Of a stretch of DNA of 64,000 bases, positions 20,782 to 29,189 are shown one piece after another. The stretch lies in contig NZ_PDBX01000001.1 in assembly GCF_002564105.1 (NCBI RefSeq), positions 1,612,001 to 1,676,000 of the forward strand. Direction: 5' to 3'. The notes under the pieces were generated by a model. The model did not search any database. It was given only the letters and a program-made list of their open reading frames with translations, and was not told the origin of the DNA. The first letter of the stretch is position 1. Each line of letters starts with the position of its first letter. This DNA comes from Collimonas sp. PA-H2. GTDB lineage: Bacteria > Pseudomonadota > Gammaproteobacteria > Burkholderiales > Burkholderiaceae_D. The translations under genes and the position numbers were made by a program.

Positions 20782-21252
20782 ATGCAAGGCGAAAAACAAA
20801 TCATCACGCTGCTCAATGCGCAGCTGACCAACGAACTGACAGCAATCAACCAGTACTTCCTGCACGCCCGCATGTACAAGCACTGGGGCCTGGAAAAGCT
20901 CGGCAAGAAAGAATATGAAGAATCGATCGGCGAAATGAAACACGCCGACAAGCTGATCGACCGCATCCTGATGCTGAACGGCTTGCCGAACCTGCAGGCG
21001 CTGCACAAGCTGATGATAGGCGAATCGACGCCGGAGATGCTGCAATGCGACCTGAAGCTGGAGCAAGGCGCGCAGAAGACCGTCAAGGAAGGTATCGCCG
21101 CTTGCGAAAAAGCCGGCGACTATGTCTCGCGCGAGCTGTTCAAGGAAATCCTGGAAGATACCGAAGAGCATATCGACTGGCTGGAGACCCAGCTCGACCT
21201 GATCGACAAGGTCGGCCTGCAAAACTATCTGCAAAGCCAGATGGACGCCTGA
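20782..21252 (+). CDS. bfr: Bacterioferritin
   Basis: Heme-containing 24-mer ferritin that oxidises and stores iron. The 156-residue protein has ferroxidase ligands Glu18, Glu51 and His54 with the later EDTEEHIDW pair, and the heme-ligand Met52 in [13 protein letters not shown], so it is a true heme-binding Bfr subunit. A single bfr is seen in this window. bfd upstream in the cluster encodes its reductant. Confidence 0.96.
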   Translation: MQGEKQIITLLNAQLTNELTAINQYFLHARMYKHWGLEKLGKKEYEESIGEMKHADKLIDRILMLNGLPNLQALHKLMIGESTPEMLQCDLKLEQGAQKTVKEGIAACEKAGDYVSRELFKEILEDTEEHIDWLETQLDLIDKVGLQNYLQSQMDA

Positions 21253-21271
21253 AAATACTTGCAGAAAATGT

Positions 21272-21310
21272 AAAACGGCTTCCGACATAGTGGCGGGAGC
21301 CGTTTTTTTT
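21272..21310 (+). terminator. Rho-independent terminator after bfr
   Basis: AAACGGCT and AGCCGTTT arms enclose a GC-rich loop and end in eight T residues. It lies between convergent bfr and the DUF167 gene. Confidence 0.8.
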
Positions 21311-21315
21311 CGTGC

Positions 21316-21660
21316 CTACGCCGCCGCGGCCAGCAAGCTGCGCACCACGCCATCCACCGTCAGTTGCGTCCCGCTCAGCTCGACCAGTTTTTTCTTGCTG
21401 GTCTGGCCGTGGGTGATGTTGATCCGGCTGCGCGGCAGGTCCAGCAGCTCCGCCAGGAAACGGATCAGGGCTTCATTCGCCTTGCCTTCAATCGGCTGCG
21501 CCTGCAGGCGCAGCTTGAGCACGTCTTCCAGCGGGCCGATTACCTGGCTTTTCTTGGCATTGGGCGTCACCTGCAGCGCCAGGCGCACGCCGCCGGCTAT
21601 CGGCGAGCACCAGGCAGCATCCTGCCCGGCAGGCGTGCCAGCGCCGGCGCTGCGGCTCAT
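21316..21660 (-). CDS. DUF167 (YggU) family protein
   Basis: A 114-residue member of the YggU/DUF167 family: LALQVTPNAKKSQVIG, LKLRLQAQPIEGKANEALIRFLAELL and INITHGQTSKKKLVEL are the family blocks. The structure of the family is known but the molecular role is not. Its ATG overlaps the stop of the YggT gene by four bases; the two are commonly paired in proteobacteria. Confidence 0.9.
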   Translation of the reverse strand: MSRSAGAGTPAGQDAAWCSPIAGGVRLALQVTPNAKKSQVIGPLEDVLKLRLQAQPIEGKANEALIRFLAELLDLPRSRINITHGQTSKKKLVELSGTQLTVDGVVRSLLAAAA

Positions 21661-22199
21661 GCCACTATCGAAATCAGATAAATCACCAGCAGATGCACCA
21701 CCCTCAAGAGTATCAGGGCCGCTAGCGGCGACAGGTCGACGCTGCCGACCAGCGGGATAATCCGGCGCAAGGGACGCAGCAGCGGTTCATTCAAGGCCCG
21801 CACGAACGGCGCCAATGGAGCATGCGGATTCACCCAGCTGAAAACCGCTTCGATGATCAGCAATGCAATCAAGCCGTAGAAGACCCACTGGAAAAACAAC
21901 AATGCCGACAGACTGAAGATCAGGGAGGCATTGAACGCCGAGCGCACGCCTAGCTCCAGCAGGATGCAGGCGACAGCCACCAGCACCGCGCCGATCAGGC
22001 TGGCCCAGTCGTAGCCGCCGACCCCTGGCAGCAGCCGGCGCAACGGCTTTACCGCCCAGTCAGACAGCGTAAAGATGAACTGCGCAAGCTGCTGTGGGGG
22101 ACGCACGCGCACCGCTTGAATCCAGAAGCGCAGCAACAGGACGCCGCCGAGGACGCTAGCGATGGTTTCGATAATCAAGCTAAAGATATTCTGCAACAC
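21657..22199 (-). CDS. YggT family integral membrane protein
   Basis: A 180-residue inner membrane protein with two YggT repeats, each made of hydrophobic helices followed by the WVNPHAPLAPFVRALNEPLLRPLRR type motif (first copy: LSDWAVKPLRRLLPGVGG). The GTG start (MLQNIFSLIIET) is chosen because AAGGA lies about 8 bases upstream; the open frame continues further but lacks a better site. YggT is implicated in osmotic shock tolerance in E. coli, but the mechanism is unknown. Confidence 0.88.
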   Translation of the reverse strand: MLQNIFSLIIETIASVLGGVLLLRFWIQAVRVRPPQQLAQFIFTLSDWAVKPLRRLLPGVGGYDWASLIGAVLVAVACILLELGVRSAFNASLIFSLSALLFFQWVFYGLIALLIIEAVFSWVNPHAPLAPFVRALNEPLLRPLRRIIPLVGSVDLSPLAALILLRVVHLLVIYLISIVA

Positions 22200-22474
22200 G
22201 ACGTGTTTCCTTTTCCAGATGGAGCAATGATTTTGACTTGCTGGCGGCGGCGCGGGCTGGACCACCCAGCCAATATACTAGAACTCATTTGATAAATCTT
22301 GGCGATATGCGTTCTCCTGAACAGTTGAAGCAGGAGAGATAGTTTGCAATCGGGAAGAAAGAATACCGCAACTCAGGGGGAAGCATACTTGCTATGGCAG
22401 CCCCGGTCGCAGTCGGGACTTGCTGAAGACCAAATCGCATGGGAACGGGTCCTCAATACTTGCGCGCACCCCGC

Positions 22475-22516
22475 AAAAATAAAAACCCGCTGGACAGCGC
22501 TAGGCTGTACAGCGGG
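22475..22516 (-). terminator. Rho-independent terminator of the histone H1-like gene
   Basis: CCCGCTG...CAGCGGG arms with an inner complementary GACAGC/GCTGTA-like stem. On the minus strand it is followed by TTTTTATTTTT. Confidence 0.8.
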
Positions 22517-22557
22517 CGATGCATCCGGGTTTAATCAGATGCGCTGGCAAACCCTGA

Positions 22558-23301
22558 TTACGGGCGTGTGCCAGTTGGGAATGGCCAAGCTGCTGCCGGG
22601 TTCAGCACCGTTGTTGCTGCTGCTGGCGCTGCTGCCGGCTTGGCTGCTGGCTTCTTGGCTGCAGGTTTCGCTGCGGCCTTTTTAACAGCTGGCTTAGCTG
22701 CAGCTGGTTTCGCTGCTGCTTTAGCTACCGGCTTTTTTGCTGCTGGCTTAGCCGCGACTTTCTTAACTGCCGGCTTTTTGGCCGCTGGTTTCGCTGCTGC
22801 TTTAGCTACCGGTTTTGCTGCTGCTTTCTTAGCTACTGGCTTTTTGGCCGCAACAGCTTTCTTAGCAACCGGCTTCTTGGCTGCTGGTTTTGCTGCTGCT
22901 TTCTTAGCTACTGGCTTTTTGGCCGCGACAGCTTTCTTAGCAACTGGCTTCTTGGCTGCTGGTTTTGCTGCTGCTTTCTTAGCTACTGGCTTTTTGGCCG
23001 CGACAGCTTTCTTAGCAACTGGCTTCTTAGCTGCTGGTTTTGCTGCTGCCTTGGCTTTAGCTACCGGCTTTTTCGCTACAGCTTTCTTAGCAACCGGCTT
23101 CTTGGCCGCTGGCTTAGCTGCTGCTTTCGCTGCAGGCTTGGCTGCTGCTTTCGCTACCGGTTTCTTTGCTACAGCTTTCTTAGCAACTGGTTTCTTAGCT
23201 GCTGGTTTTGCTGCTGCCTTAGCTGCGACTGGCTTCTTAGCCGGAGCTGCCTTCTTCGCAGCGGGTTTCTTCGCTGCGGCTTTCTTTGTTGCTGTTGCCA
23301 T
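22558..23301 (-). CDS. Histone H1-like AlaLysPro-rich DNA-binding protein
   Basis: A 247-residue protein made almost wholly of Ala, Lys, Pro and Val in KKPVAKKA-type units, without a folded domain. Such proteins (BpH1 of Bordetella, AlgP-like proteins) bind DNA non-specifically and influence nucleoid state and gene expression. Three identical 25-residue units occupy residues 88-162. A strong terminator follows. Repeat number is likely to vary between strains, so exact length is probably not conserved. Confidence 0.88.
   Translation of the reverse strand: MATATKKAAAKKPAAKKAAPAKKPVAAKAAAKPAAKKPVAKKAVAKKPVAKAAAKPAAKAAAKPAAKKPVAKKAVAKKPVAKAKAAAKPAAKKPVAKKAVAAKKPVAKKAAAKPAAKKPVAKKAVAAKKPVAKKAAAKPAAKKPVAKKAVAAKKPVAKKAAAKPVAKAAAKPAAKKPAVKKVAAKPAAKKPVAKAAAKPAAAKPAVKKAAAKPAAKKPAAKPAAAPAAATTVLNPAAAWPFPTGTRP
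22816..23040 (-). repeat. Three tandem 75-bp repeats inside the histone H1-like gene
   Basis: The 25-residue unit beginning KPAAKKPVAKKAVAAKKPVA occurs three times without change at residues 88-112, 113-137 and 138-162. The DNA copies are nearly identical and keep the frame, so gain or loss of copies would be tolerated. Confidence 0.85.
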
Positions 23302-23551
23302 TTTGTTTCTCCTTCACGTGATGGAAAAAATCAAGCTCCAAGTTGGAAACCCGACGAACCCATCGCGATGGGAACGGCGGATTATTCATCGGCGCAATCA
23401 ACTCTGCTTGCGCTAATGAATTCGGCACCAGCTGAACTGCTCCATCCCCTCATTGATGCAGCACTTCAGCCATTATCGGCCAGGGTCTTTTCGCCAGTTC
23501 CAAGACTGGGGAGAAGGTCTTCGCAACACCTGTCGGCGGCGATCCCTAACC

Positions 23552-23579
23552 AAAAAAACGCCAGCGGCTAGGCCGGCGT
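23552..23579 (-). terminator. Terminator-like hairpin, minus strand
   Basis: CGCCGGC pairs with GCTGGCG (one G-T pair) and is followed on the minus strand by seven T residues. It would be a second stop for transcripts from nrdB. Confidence 0.6.
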
Positions 23580-23621
23580 CGGAATTCTGTTACAAAAATT
23601 TTTAGATTTTTCCAAAGAAAA

Positions 23622-23656
23622 CGCCGCCAAACCCGATTGAATCGGGGTAAGCGGCG
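23622..23656 (-). terminator. Hairpin downstream of nrdB
   Basis: CGCCGC...GCGGCG outer arms enclose CCCGATT/AATCGGG. On the minus strand TTTTC follows. This is the first strong hairpin after nrdB. Confidence 0.6.
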
Positions 23657-23803
23657 ACAACAGATAAGTACGTTTCTGTCTTTGGTTGTTCATTAAGTTT
23701 GGAAATCACCTTTCAGTTTGCAGACTTTTTTATGTACTAAGCGCTGCAGGTCTCCTCACCTCATCCATCCACTACATTAATTCTTGTCCGAGATCTGAAG
23801 CCT

Positions 23804-24979
23804 TTATTCCCAGTTCAGTGCACCGCCGGTTTGATATTCGATTACACGAGTCTCAAAAAAGTTGCGTTCTTTTTTCAGATCGATCATCTCACTCATCCAG
23901 GGGAAGGGATTTTCTTCCTGAGGGAACATCGGGTCCAGTCCGATCTGTTGCGCGCGGCGATTTGCGATGAACCGCAAATACCCTTTGAACATTGGCGCAT
24001 TCAAACCGAGCACTCCACGCGGCATTGTATCCTCTGCGTAGCGATATTCCAACTCCACTGCGCTTAAAAACAACGCTTTAATTTCATCGCGGAATTCGGG
24101 TGTCCACAAATGCGGGTTTTCCATCTTGATCGTGTTGATCAAATCGATCCCGAAATTGCAGTGCATCGACTCGTCGCGCAGAATGTATTGATACTGTTCG
24201 GCGGCGCCCATCATCTTGTTCTGGCGGCCCAGCGCAAGGATCTGCGTGAAGCCGACATAGAAGAAAAGACCTTCCATGATGCAGGCAAACACGATCAGCG
24301 AGCGCAGCAGTTTCTGGTCGTTTTCAGTAGTGCCGGTCTTGAACTCGGGATCGGTCAGCGTATTGATGAAGGGGATCAGGAACTCGTCTTTGTCGCGGAT
24401 CGATTTGACTTCGTGGTAGGCGTTGAAGATTTCCGCCTCGTCCAGGCCTAGCGATTCCACGATGTACTGGTAGGCATGGGTGTGGATCGCTTCTTCAAAC
24501 GCCTGGCGCAGCAGGTACTGGCGGCATTCCGGCGCAGTGATGTGGCGGTAGGTGCCAAGCACGATATTGTTGGCCGCCAGCGAGTCGGCGGTGACGAAGA
24601 ATCCCAGGTTGCGCTTGACCAGGCGGCGTTCGTCGTCGGTCAGTCCGTTCGGGTTCTTCCACAGCTCGATATCGCGCTGCATGTTGATTTCCTGCGGCAT
24701 CCAGTGGTTGGCGCAGCCGGCCAGGTACTTGTCCCAGGCCCATTTGTACTTGAACGGCACCAGCTGGTTGACGTCGGTGTGGCCGTTGATGATGCGCTTG
24801 TCGGCAGCATTGACGCGATGGGTGGTGTCGACCACAGGCGCTGCAGCCGCCTGACCCATCAATGCCGGGTTGAGAGCAGTATCGGACATTTGCGGGCGGG
24901 CCGAGGGGACAAACCCTGGCTGTGCCGACGGGGTACGAGGAGCGGGCGCCGAACTTTTTTCTTCATCCCAGGAGAGCAT
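23804..24979 (-). CDS. nrdB: Ribonucleoside-diphosphate reductase class Ia, beta subunit
   Basis: Small subunit that carries the diiron-tyrosyl radical centre for aerobic dNTP synthesis. The 391-residue protein has the R2 blocks: [31 protein letters not shown] and [15 protein letters not shown], which include the iron-ligand Glu and His residues, and a C-terminal region for binding NrdA. The N-terminal 55 residues are a low-complexity extension typical of betaproteobacteria. nrdA is upstream, with a palindromic repeat element between them. Confidence 0.95.
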   Translation of the reverse strand: MLSWDEEKSSAPAPRTPSAQPGFVPSARPQMSDTALNPALMGQAAAAPVVDTTHRVNAADKRIINGHTDVNQLVPFKYKWAWDKYLAGCANHWMPQEINMQRDIELWKNPNGLTDDERRLVKRNLGFFVTADSLAANNIVLGTYRHITAPECRQYLLRQAFEEAIHTHAYQYIVESLGLDEAEIFNAYHEVKSIRDKDEFLIPFINTLTDPEFKTGTTENDQKLLRSLIVFACIMEGLFFYVGFTQILALGRQNKMMGAAEQYQYILRDESMHCNFGIDLINTIKMENPHLWTPEFRDEIKALFLSAVELEYRYAEDTMPRGVLGLNAPMFKGYLRFIANRRAQQIGLDPMFPQEENPFPWMSEMIDLKKERNFFETRVIEYQTGGALNWE

Positions 24980-24999
24980 TCTTTATTCCTTTATCTTTC

Positions 25000-25089
25000 G
25001 TAGGGTGGGCGCTGTGCCCACGCGTGGTGTCAAATCCGTCACCAGGTTTGTTGCGGTAACGCGTGGGCAAAACTTCCTGCCCACCCTAC
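25000..25089. repeat. 90-bp paired-hairpin repeat (BIME/MITE-like) between nrdA and nrdB
   Basis: The ends are exact inverted repeats: GTAGGGTGGGC at 25000-25010 and GCCCACCCTAC at 25079-25089. Inside, GTGGGC/GCCCAC pairs form a hairpin at each end, and ACGCGTGGGC mirrors GCCCACGCGT. Two hairpins in opposite orientation is the layout of REP pairs moved by RAYT (Y1) transposases. No transposase gene is near, so it would be a non-autonomous copy. Confidence 0.8.
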
Positions 25090-25124
25090 TTTCTTTGCAA
25101 ATGTTTCGTTTTATCTAAACAGTA

Positions 25125-28085
25125 TTACTGGCAAGCTTCGCATTCCTCGAATCCTGGATCGCCAGGACGCATGGTGCATGCTGGGCCGTCCAGTTCCTGC
25201 GGCGCTGCTTCCACTGCTGCAGTGCCGTAAGTCGCCGCCGCGCCACCGCTCATGCCGCCGTCTACCGCCACCGCATTCAGTGCACCGGTTTTCGAAGTCG
25301 ACTTCTCGGTATGCGTTGCGCCGATGGTACGCAGGTAGTAGGTGGTCTTGAGGCCACGCAACCACGCCAGCTTGTAGGTTTCATCCAGCTTCTTGCCGGA
25401 TGCGCCTGCCATATAGATATTCAGCGACTGTGCTTGGTCTATCCATTTCTGGCGGCGCGATGCAGCTTCCACCAGCCAGGACGGTTCAACTTCGAAGGCG
25501 GTTGCGTAGATGTCGCGCAGATCTTGCGGAATGCGGTCGATCTTGGCCAGGCTGCCGTCGAAATACTTGAGGTCGGAGATCATGACTTCATCCCACAGAC
25601 CGCGCGCTTTCAAGTCACGCACCAGGTATGCATTGATTTCGGTGAACTCGCCGGACAGGTTCGATTTCACGTACAGGTTCTGGTAAGTCGGTTCGATACA
25701 TGCCGATACACCGATGATGTTCGAGATCGTCGCTGTCGGCGCAATCGCCACGCAGTTCGAGTTTCGCATGCCGAATTCCTTGATGCGGGCACGCAACTGA
25801 GTCCAGTCCAGCGCTTCCGACATGTCGGCTTCGAGGTAGCCGCCACGTTCTTCCGCCAGCAATTTCAGGGAATCCTGCGGCAGGATGCCACGATCCCACA
25901 GGGAACCGCGATAGCTGCTGTAACGGCCGCGCTCTTCCGCCAGTTCGGTCGATGCCCAATAAGCGTGGTAGCAGACTGCTTCCATCGAGGTATCGGCAAA
26001 TTCAACCGCTGCTTTCGAGGCATAAGGCATGCGCATCATGTGCAGGCAATCCTGGAAACCCATGATGCCGAGACCAACCGGACGGTGCCGCAGGTTGGAA
26101 TCGCGCGCCTTCTTCACTGCATAATAGTTAATATCGATCACATTATCCAGCATGCGCATCGCAGTATTGATGGTTTTCTGCAATTTGGCATGATCCAGCT
26201 GGCCGTCTTTCATGTGCGCCGGCAGATTTACCGAGCCCAGATTGCAGACCGCGATCTCGGATTCATTGGTGTTCAGCGTGATCTCGGTGCACAGGTTGGA
26301 GCTGTGAACCATGCCGACGTGCTGCTGCGGCGAACGGATGTTGCATGGATCCTTGAAGGTAATCCATGGGTGGCCGGTTTCGAACAGCATCGACAGCATC
26401 TTGCGCCACAGGTCGAGCGCCTGGATCTTCTTGAACAGGCGCAGCTCGCCGCGGGCAGCCTTGGCTTCGTAGCCGGTATAAGCTGCTTCGAAGGCCTTGC
26501 CGACCTTGTCGTGCAGGTCCGGTGCATCGCTTGGCGAGAACAGGGTCCACTCGCCCTTTTCCATCACGCGCTTCATGAACAGGTCCGGAATCCAGTTGGC
26601 GGTGTTCATGTCGTGGGTGCGGCGGCGGTCGTCGCCGGTGTTTTTACGCAGGTCGAGGAATTCCTCGATATCCATGTGCCAGGTTTCCAGGTAGGCGCAG
26701 ACCGCGCCCTTGCGCTTGCCGCCCTGGTTGACCGCCACAGCGGTATCGTTAACTACTTTCAGGAACGGCACCACGCCTTGCGACTTGCCGTTGGTACCCT
26801 TGATATGGGCGCCCAGCGAACGCACCGGCGTCCAGTCGTTGCCAAGGCCGCCGGCATATTTCGCCAGCAGGGCGTTTTCCTTGATGGCTTCGTAGATGCC
26901 GTCGAGGTCATCAGCCACCGTAGTCAGATAGCAAGACGACAGCTGCGAGCGTTGGGTGCCCGAGTTGAACAGGGTCGGCGTCGAGCTCATGAAGTCGAAG
27001 CTGGACAGCAGGTTGTAGAACTCGATGGCGCGCGCTTCGCGGTTGACTTCGTTCAATGCCAGGCCCATCGCCACGCGCATGTAGAAAGCCTGCGGCATTT
27101 CGATGCGGATATCGCGCACGTGCAGGAAATAGCGGTCATACAGCGTTTGCAGGCCGAGGTAACCGAATTGCAGGTCGCGCTCGGGCTGCAGGGCTTCGCC
27201 CAGTATGGCCAGGTCGAACTGGGCCAGCTTGGCATCCAGCAGATCGGCTTCAATACCCTTTTTAATAAATTTCGGGAAATATTCAAGATATTCCGCCGGC
27301 GCATCGGCTTGCGCCACTTCCTTGCCGAATACTTCCTTGCGGATGGTGTGCATCAGCAGACGCGCGGTGACCGTGCTGTAGGCAGGATCTTTTTCCATCA
27401 GCGCACGGGCAGCCAGGATCGCCGACTTGTGCAGCTCTTCCACCGGCACGCCGTCGTACAGGTTCTTGACTGTCTCGGCCAGGATAGCTTCGGCGTCGAC
27501 ATGCTTTTCCAGGCCGATACAGGCAGCGGTAATCAAGTCGCGCACCTGGTTCATGTCCAGCACACGGCGCTGGCCGTCTTCGGTGACAAACAGTTCCGCG
27601 CCGCCGGCCACTGACTTGGCTGCCGGCTGCTGCTGCGAACGCTCTTCCATGCGCTTGGCGCGATACAGCACGTAGGCACGCGCCACATCGTGTTCGCCGG
27701 AGCGCATCAAGGACAGTTCGACCTGGTCCTGGATATCTTCGATATGGAAGGTGCCGCCGTTCGGCTGCCGGCGCACCAGGGCGGCGACAACGTTGGAGGT
27801 CAGCTGCTCGACCAGTTCGCGCACCCGCGCCGAGGCCGCGCCCTGGCCGCCGTTGACAGCGAGGAAGGCCTTGGTGACGGCGATCGAGATCTTGGATGGC
27901 TCAAAGCCGACCACGGCGCCATTGCGCCGGATAATTCTGTAGTCGCCAAAACTGCTGGCTACCTTGACGGGAGAGCCGCTACCGGTTGCTGACGGAACAC
28001 CAGCAACTTCGGCTGATGATTTAACGGAAATTTCTTGAGTAGATTGCACTGAGCCTCCCGAGACTGTGAAAGCAGACGAACTCAT
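25125..28085 (-). CDS. nrdA: Ribonucleoside-diphosphate reductase class Ia, alpha subunit
   Basis: Large catalytic subunit that reduces NDPs to dNDPs. The 986-residue protein has an N-terminal extension, an ATP-cone (IRRNGAVVGFEPSKISIAVTKAF, about residues 52-140), the catalytic barrel with STPTLFNSGTQRSQLSSCYL and NLCTEITL, and the C-terminal redox pair in CEACQ. ATP-cone presence implies allosteric dATP control. Two NrdR-box-like sites lie about 350-395 bases upstream; the leader between holds a 10-bp tandem repeat. Confidence 0.96.
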   Translation of the reverse strand: MSSSAFTVSGGSVQSTQEISVKSSAEVAGVPSATGSGSPVKVASSFGDYRIIRRNGAVVGFEPSKISIAVTKAFLAVNGGQGAASARVRELVEQLTSNVVAALVRRQPNGGTFHIEDIQDQVELSLMRSGEHDVARAYVLYRAKRMEERSQQQPAAKSVAGGAELFVTEDGQRRVLDMNQVRDLITAACIGLEKHVDAEAILAETVKNLYDGVPVEELHKSAILAARALMEKDPAYSTVTARLLMHTIRKEVFGKEVAQADAPAEYLEYFPKFIKKGIEADLLDAKLAQFDLAILGEALQPERDLQFGYLGLQTLYDRYFLHVRDIRIEMPQAFYMRVAMGLALNEVNREARAIEFYNLLSSFDFMSSTPTLFNSGTQRSQLSSCYLTTVADDLDGIYEAIKENALLAKYAGGLGNDWTPVRSLGAHIKGTNGKSQGVVPFLKVVNDTAVAVNQGGKRKGAVCAYLETWHMDIEEFLDLRKNTGDDRRRTHDMNTANWIPDLFMKRVMEKGEWTLFSPSDAPDLHDKVGKAFEAAYTGYEAKAARGELRLFKKIQALDLWRKMLSMLFETGHPWITFKDPCNIRSPQQHVGMVHSSNLCTEITLNTNESEIAVCNLGSVNLPAHMKDGQLDHAKLQKTINTAMRMLDNVIDINYYAVKKARDSNLRHRPVGLGIMGFQDCLHMMRMPYASKAAVEFADTSMEAVCYHAYWASTELAEERGRYSSYRGSLWDRGILPQDSLKLLAEERGGYLEADMSEALDWTQLRARIKEFGMRNSNCVAIAPTATISNIIGVSACIEPTYQNLYVKSNLSGEFTEINAYLVRDLKARGLWDEVMISDLKYFDGSLAKIDRIPQDLRDIYATAFEVEPSWLVEAASRRQKWIDQAQSLNIYMAGASGKKLDETYKLAWLRGLKTTYYLRTIGATHTEKSTSKTGALNAVAVDGGMSGGAAATYGTAAVEAAPQELDGPACTMRPGDPGFEECEACQ

Positions 28086-28137
28086 TACGCCTGCTGTTAT
28101 TAATTAGAACCGTGGAACCGTTGATGGTTCAGATATC

Positions 28138-28181
28138 GCTGCTTCTTACTGATTCTTGCTGATTCTTGCTACTTCTTGCTG
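28138..28181 (-). repeat. 10-bp tandem repeat in the nrdA leader
   Basis: On the minus strand the unit AGCAAGAATC recurs four times with small changes (AGCAAGAAGT, AGCAAGAATC, AGCAAGAATC, AGTAAGAAGC), ending about 53 bases before the nrdA start. Function unknown. Confidence 0.7.
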
Positions 28182-28434
28182 TTCCTACATCCGTCATTGC
28201 GCTGTCGGCGAGCTCTCCGCAGGCGTTCATGACTGATGCCCAAAACTGGATAACACGAGAAAATTTAGCGTTAAAAAGGGGTACGCGATGACCAACAATC
28301 AATGACCGACAACAAATCCAGAGGCCGCTTAGCAGCCTGTCCGACACCTGCATTCATACTGATATGAGTACAAAAACAAAACACCACAAAGTGGACAGAC
28401 CATGCAAAACAAGCCAATGAAGAGATACAAAAAA

Positions 28435-28480
28435 ACACTACATATAGTTTTCTGGATTTGATTTTTACTAATTGTAGTAC
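28435..28480 (-). promoter_or_regulatory. Pair of candidate NrdR boxes upstream of nrdA
   Basis: ACACTACATATAGTTT (28435-28450) matches the published NrdR box pattern acaCwAtATaTwGtgt at most positions. A second, weaker site TTACTAATTGTAGTAC lies at 28465-28480 with the same CTA-N4-TAG core, exactly 30 bases away, about three helical turns, as expected of paired NrdR boxes. TACAAT and TATATG -10-like hexamers fall within them on the minus strand. The flanking gap 28086-28538 holds no gene. Confidence 0.55.
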
Positions 28481-28538
28481 CTAGACCCTGCCGATGCAAT
28501 CCAAAAGTAGGATCTTTTTATATTCAAAAAGAGACTAT

Positions 28539-29177
28539 TTAATTGACTTTTTTTGCTATGGCAGGAAAGCGCAAAGGCTGCTTGCCGGAGATTTCCGGCA
28601 CATGCCCGGCTAAGGCTTGCTGGTATTGGGTCCAGTCAAAAAACGGACCCGGGTCGGTCTTTCTGCCCGGCGCGACATGCTCATGTCCGACCACTGCAGT
28701 CAGCGCATAACGTAATTGCAACGCATGGGTCAGCGCAGCCAGCGCACTATATTGCATCACGGAAAACTCTTCGAAATCGGTCCCTTCCAGCTCGATCCCG
28801 ATCGAGAAATCATTGCAGCGTTCACGCCCTTCGAAACTGGAAACGCCGGCGTGCCAGGCGCGCTCATTGGCAGACACGAACTGGATCACGCCGCCGTCGC
28901 GCACAATCAGGAAATGGGATGAAACCCGCAGCGGCCGCAGCTGTTCGAAATAAGGATGCGCATCATACGCTAAACGGTTGCCGAACAGGTCGGCAATATA
29001 CGGACCGCCAAACTGTCCAGGCGGCAGACTGATGTTATGGATCACCAGCAGATCGATGACGCTGCCGTCCGGCCGGGCATCGCAGTTAGGCGACGACTGG
29101 CGCACCACTTCATCGGGACGGCACCAGCCGTCGGCGCCGACTTCGAAGTAGGGGTGAAGCGTACTCTGCTCCGTCAT
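28539..29177 (-). CDS. ampD: 1,6-anhydro-N-acetylmuramyl-L-alanine amidase AmpD
   Basis: Cytosolic zinc amidase that removes the peptide from anhydro-muropeptides during wall recycling, and so keeps AmpR-driven beta-lactamase low where that system exists. The 212-residue protein shows VIHNISLPPGQFG with zinc ligand His47, SSHFLI, ERCNDFSIGIELEG and the GHEHVAPGRKTDPGPFFDW block with the second His and Asp ligands. No signal peptide, consistent with a cytosolic AmpD. It sits just downstream of pilR. Confidence 0.94.
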   Translation of the reverse strand: MTEQSTLHPYFEVGADGWCRPDEVVRQSSPNCDARPDGSVIDLLVIHNISLPPGQFGGPYIADLFGNRLAYDAHPYFEQLRPLRVSSHFLIVRDGGVIQFVSANERAWHAGVSSFEGRERCNDFSIGIELEGTDFEEFSVMQYSALAALTHALQLRYALTAVVGHEHVAPGRKTDPGPFFDWTQYQQALAGHVPEISGKQPLRFPAIAKKVN

Positions 29178-29189
29178 TGTTACCTTGCC

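Larger units (their letters stand above)
23302..23803. other. Intergenic region, no gene seen; holds terminators of nrdB
   Basis: About 500 bases between the histone H1-like gene and the nrdB stop. Apart from the two minus-strand hairpins listed separately and the presumed promoter of the histone-like gene near 23310-23400, I see nothing coding. Confidence 0.5.

Noticed and set aside
22344..22685. Plus-strand 113-codon open frame beside the histone H1-like gene
   Set aside because: It runs through the minus-strand terminator and antisense to the Lys/Ala-rich repeats, and its composition (Leu/Ala-rich end) is the shadow of those repeats.
25311..27614. 767-codon plus-strand open frame opposite nrdA
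   Set aside because: Same shadow effect; nrdA motifs cover the entire stretch on the other strand.
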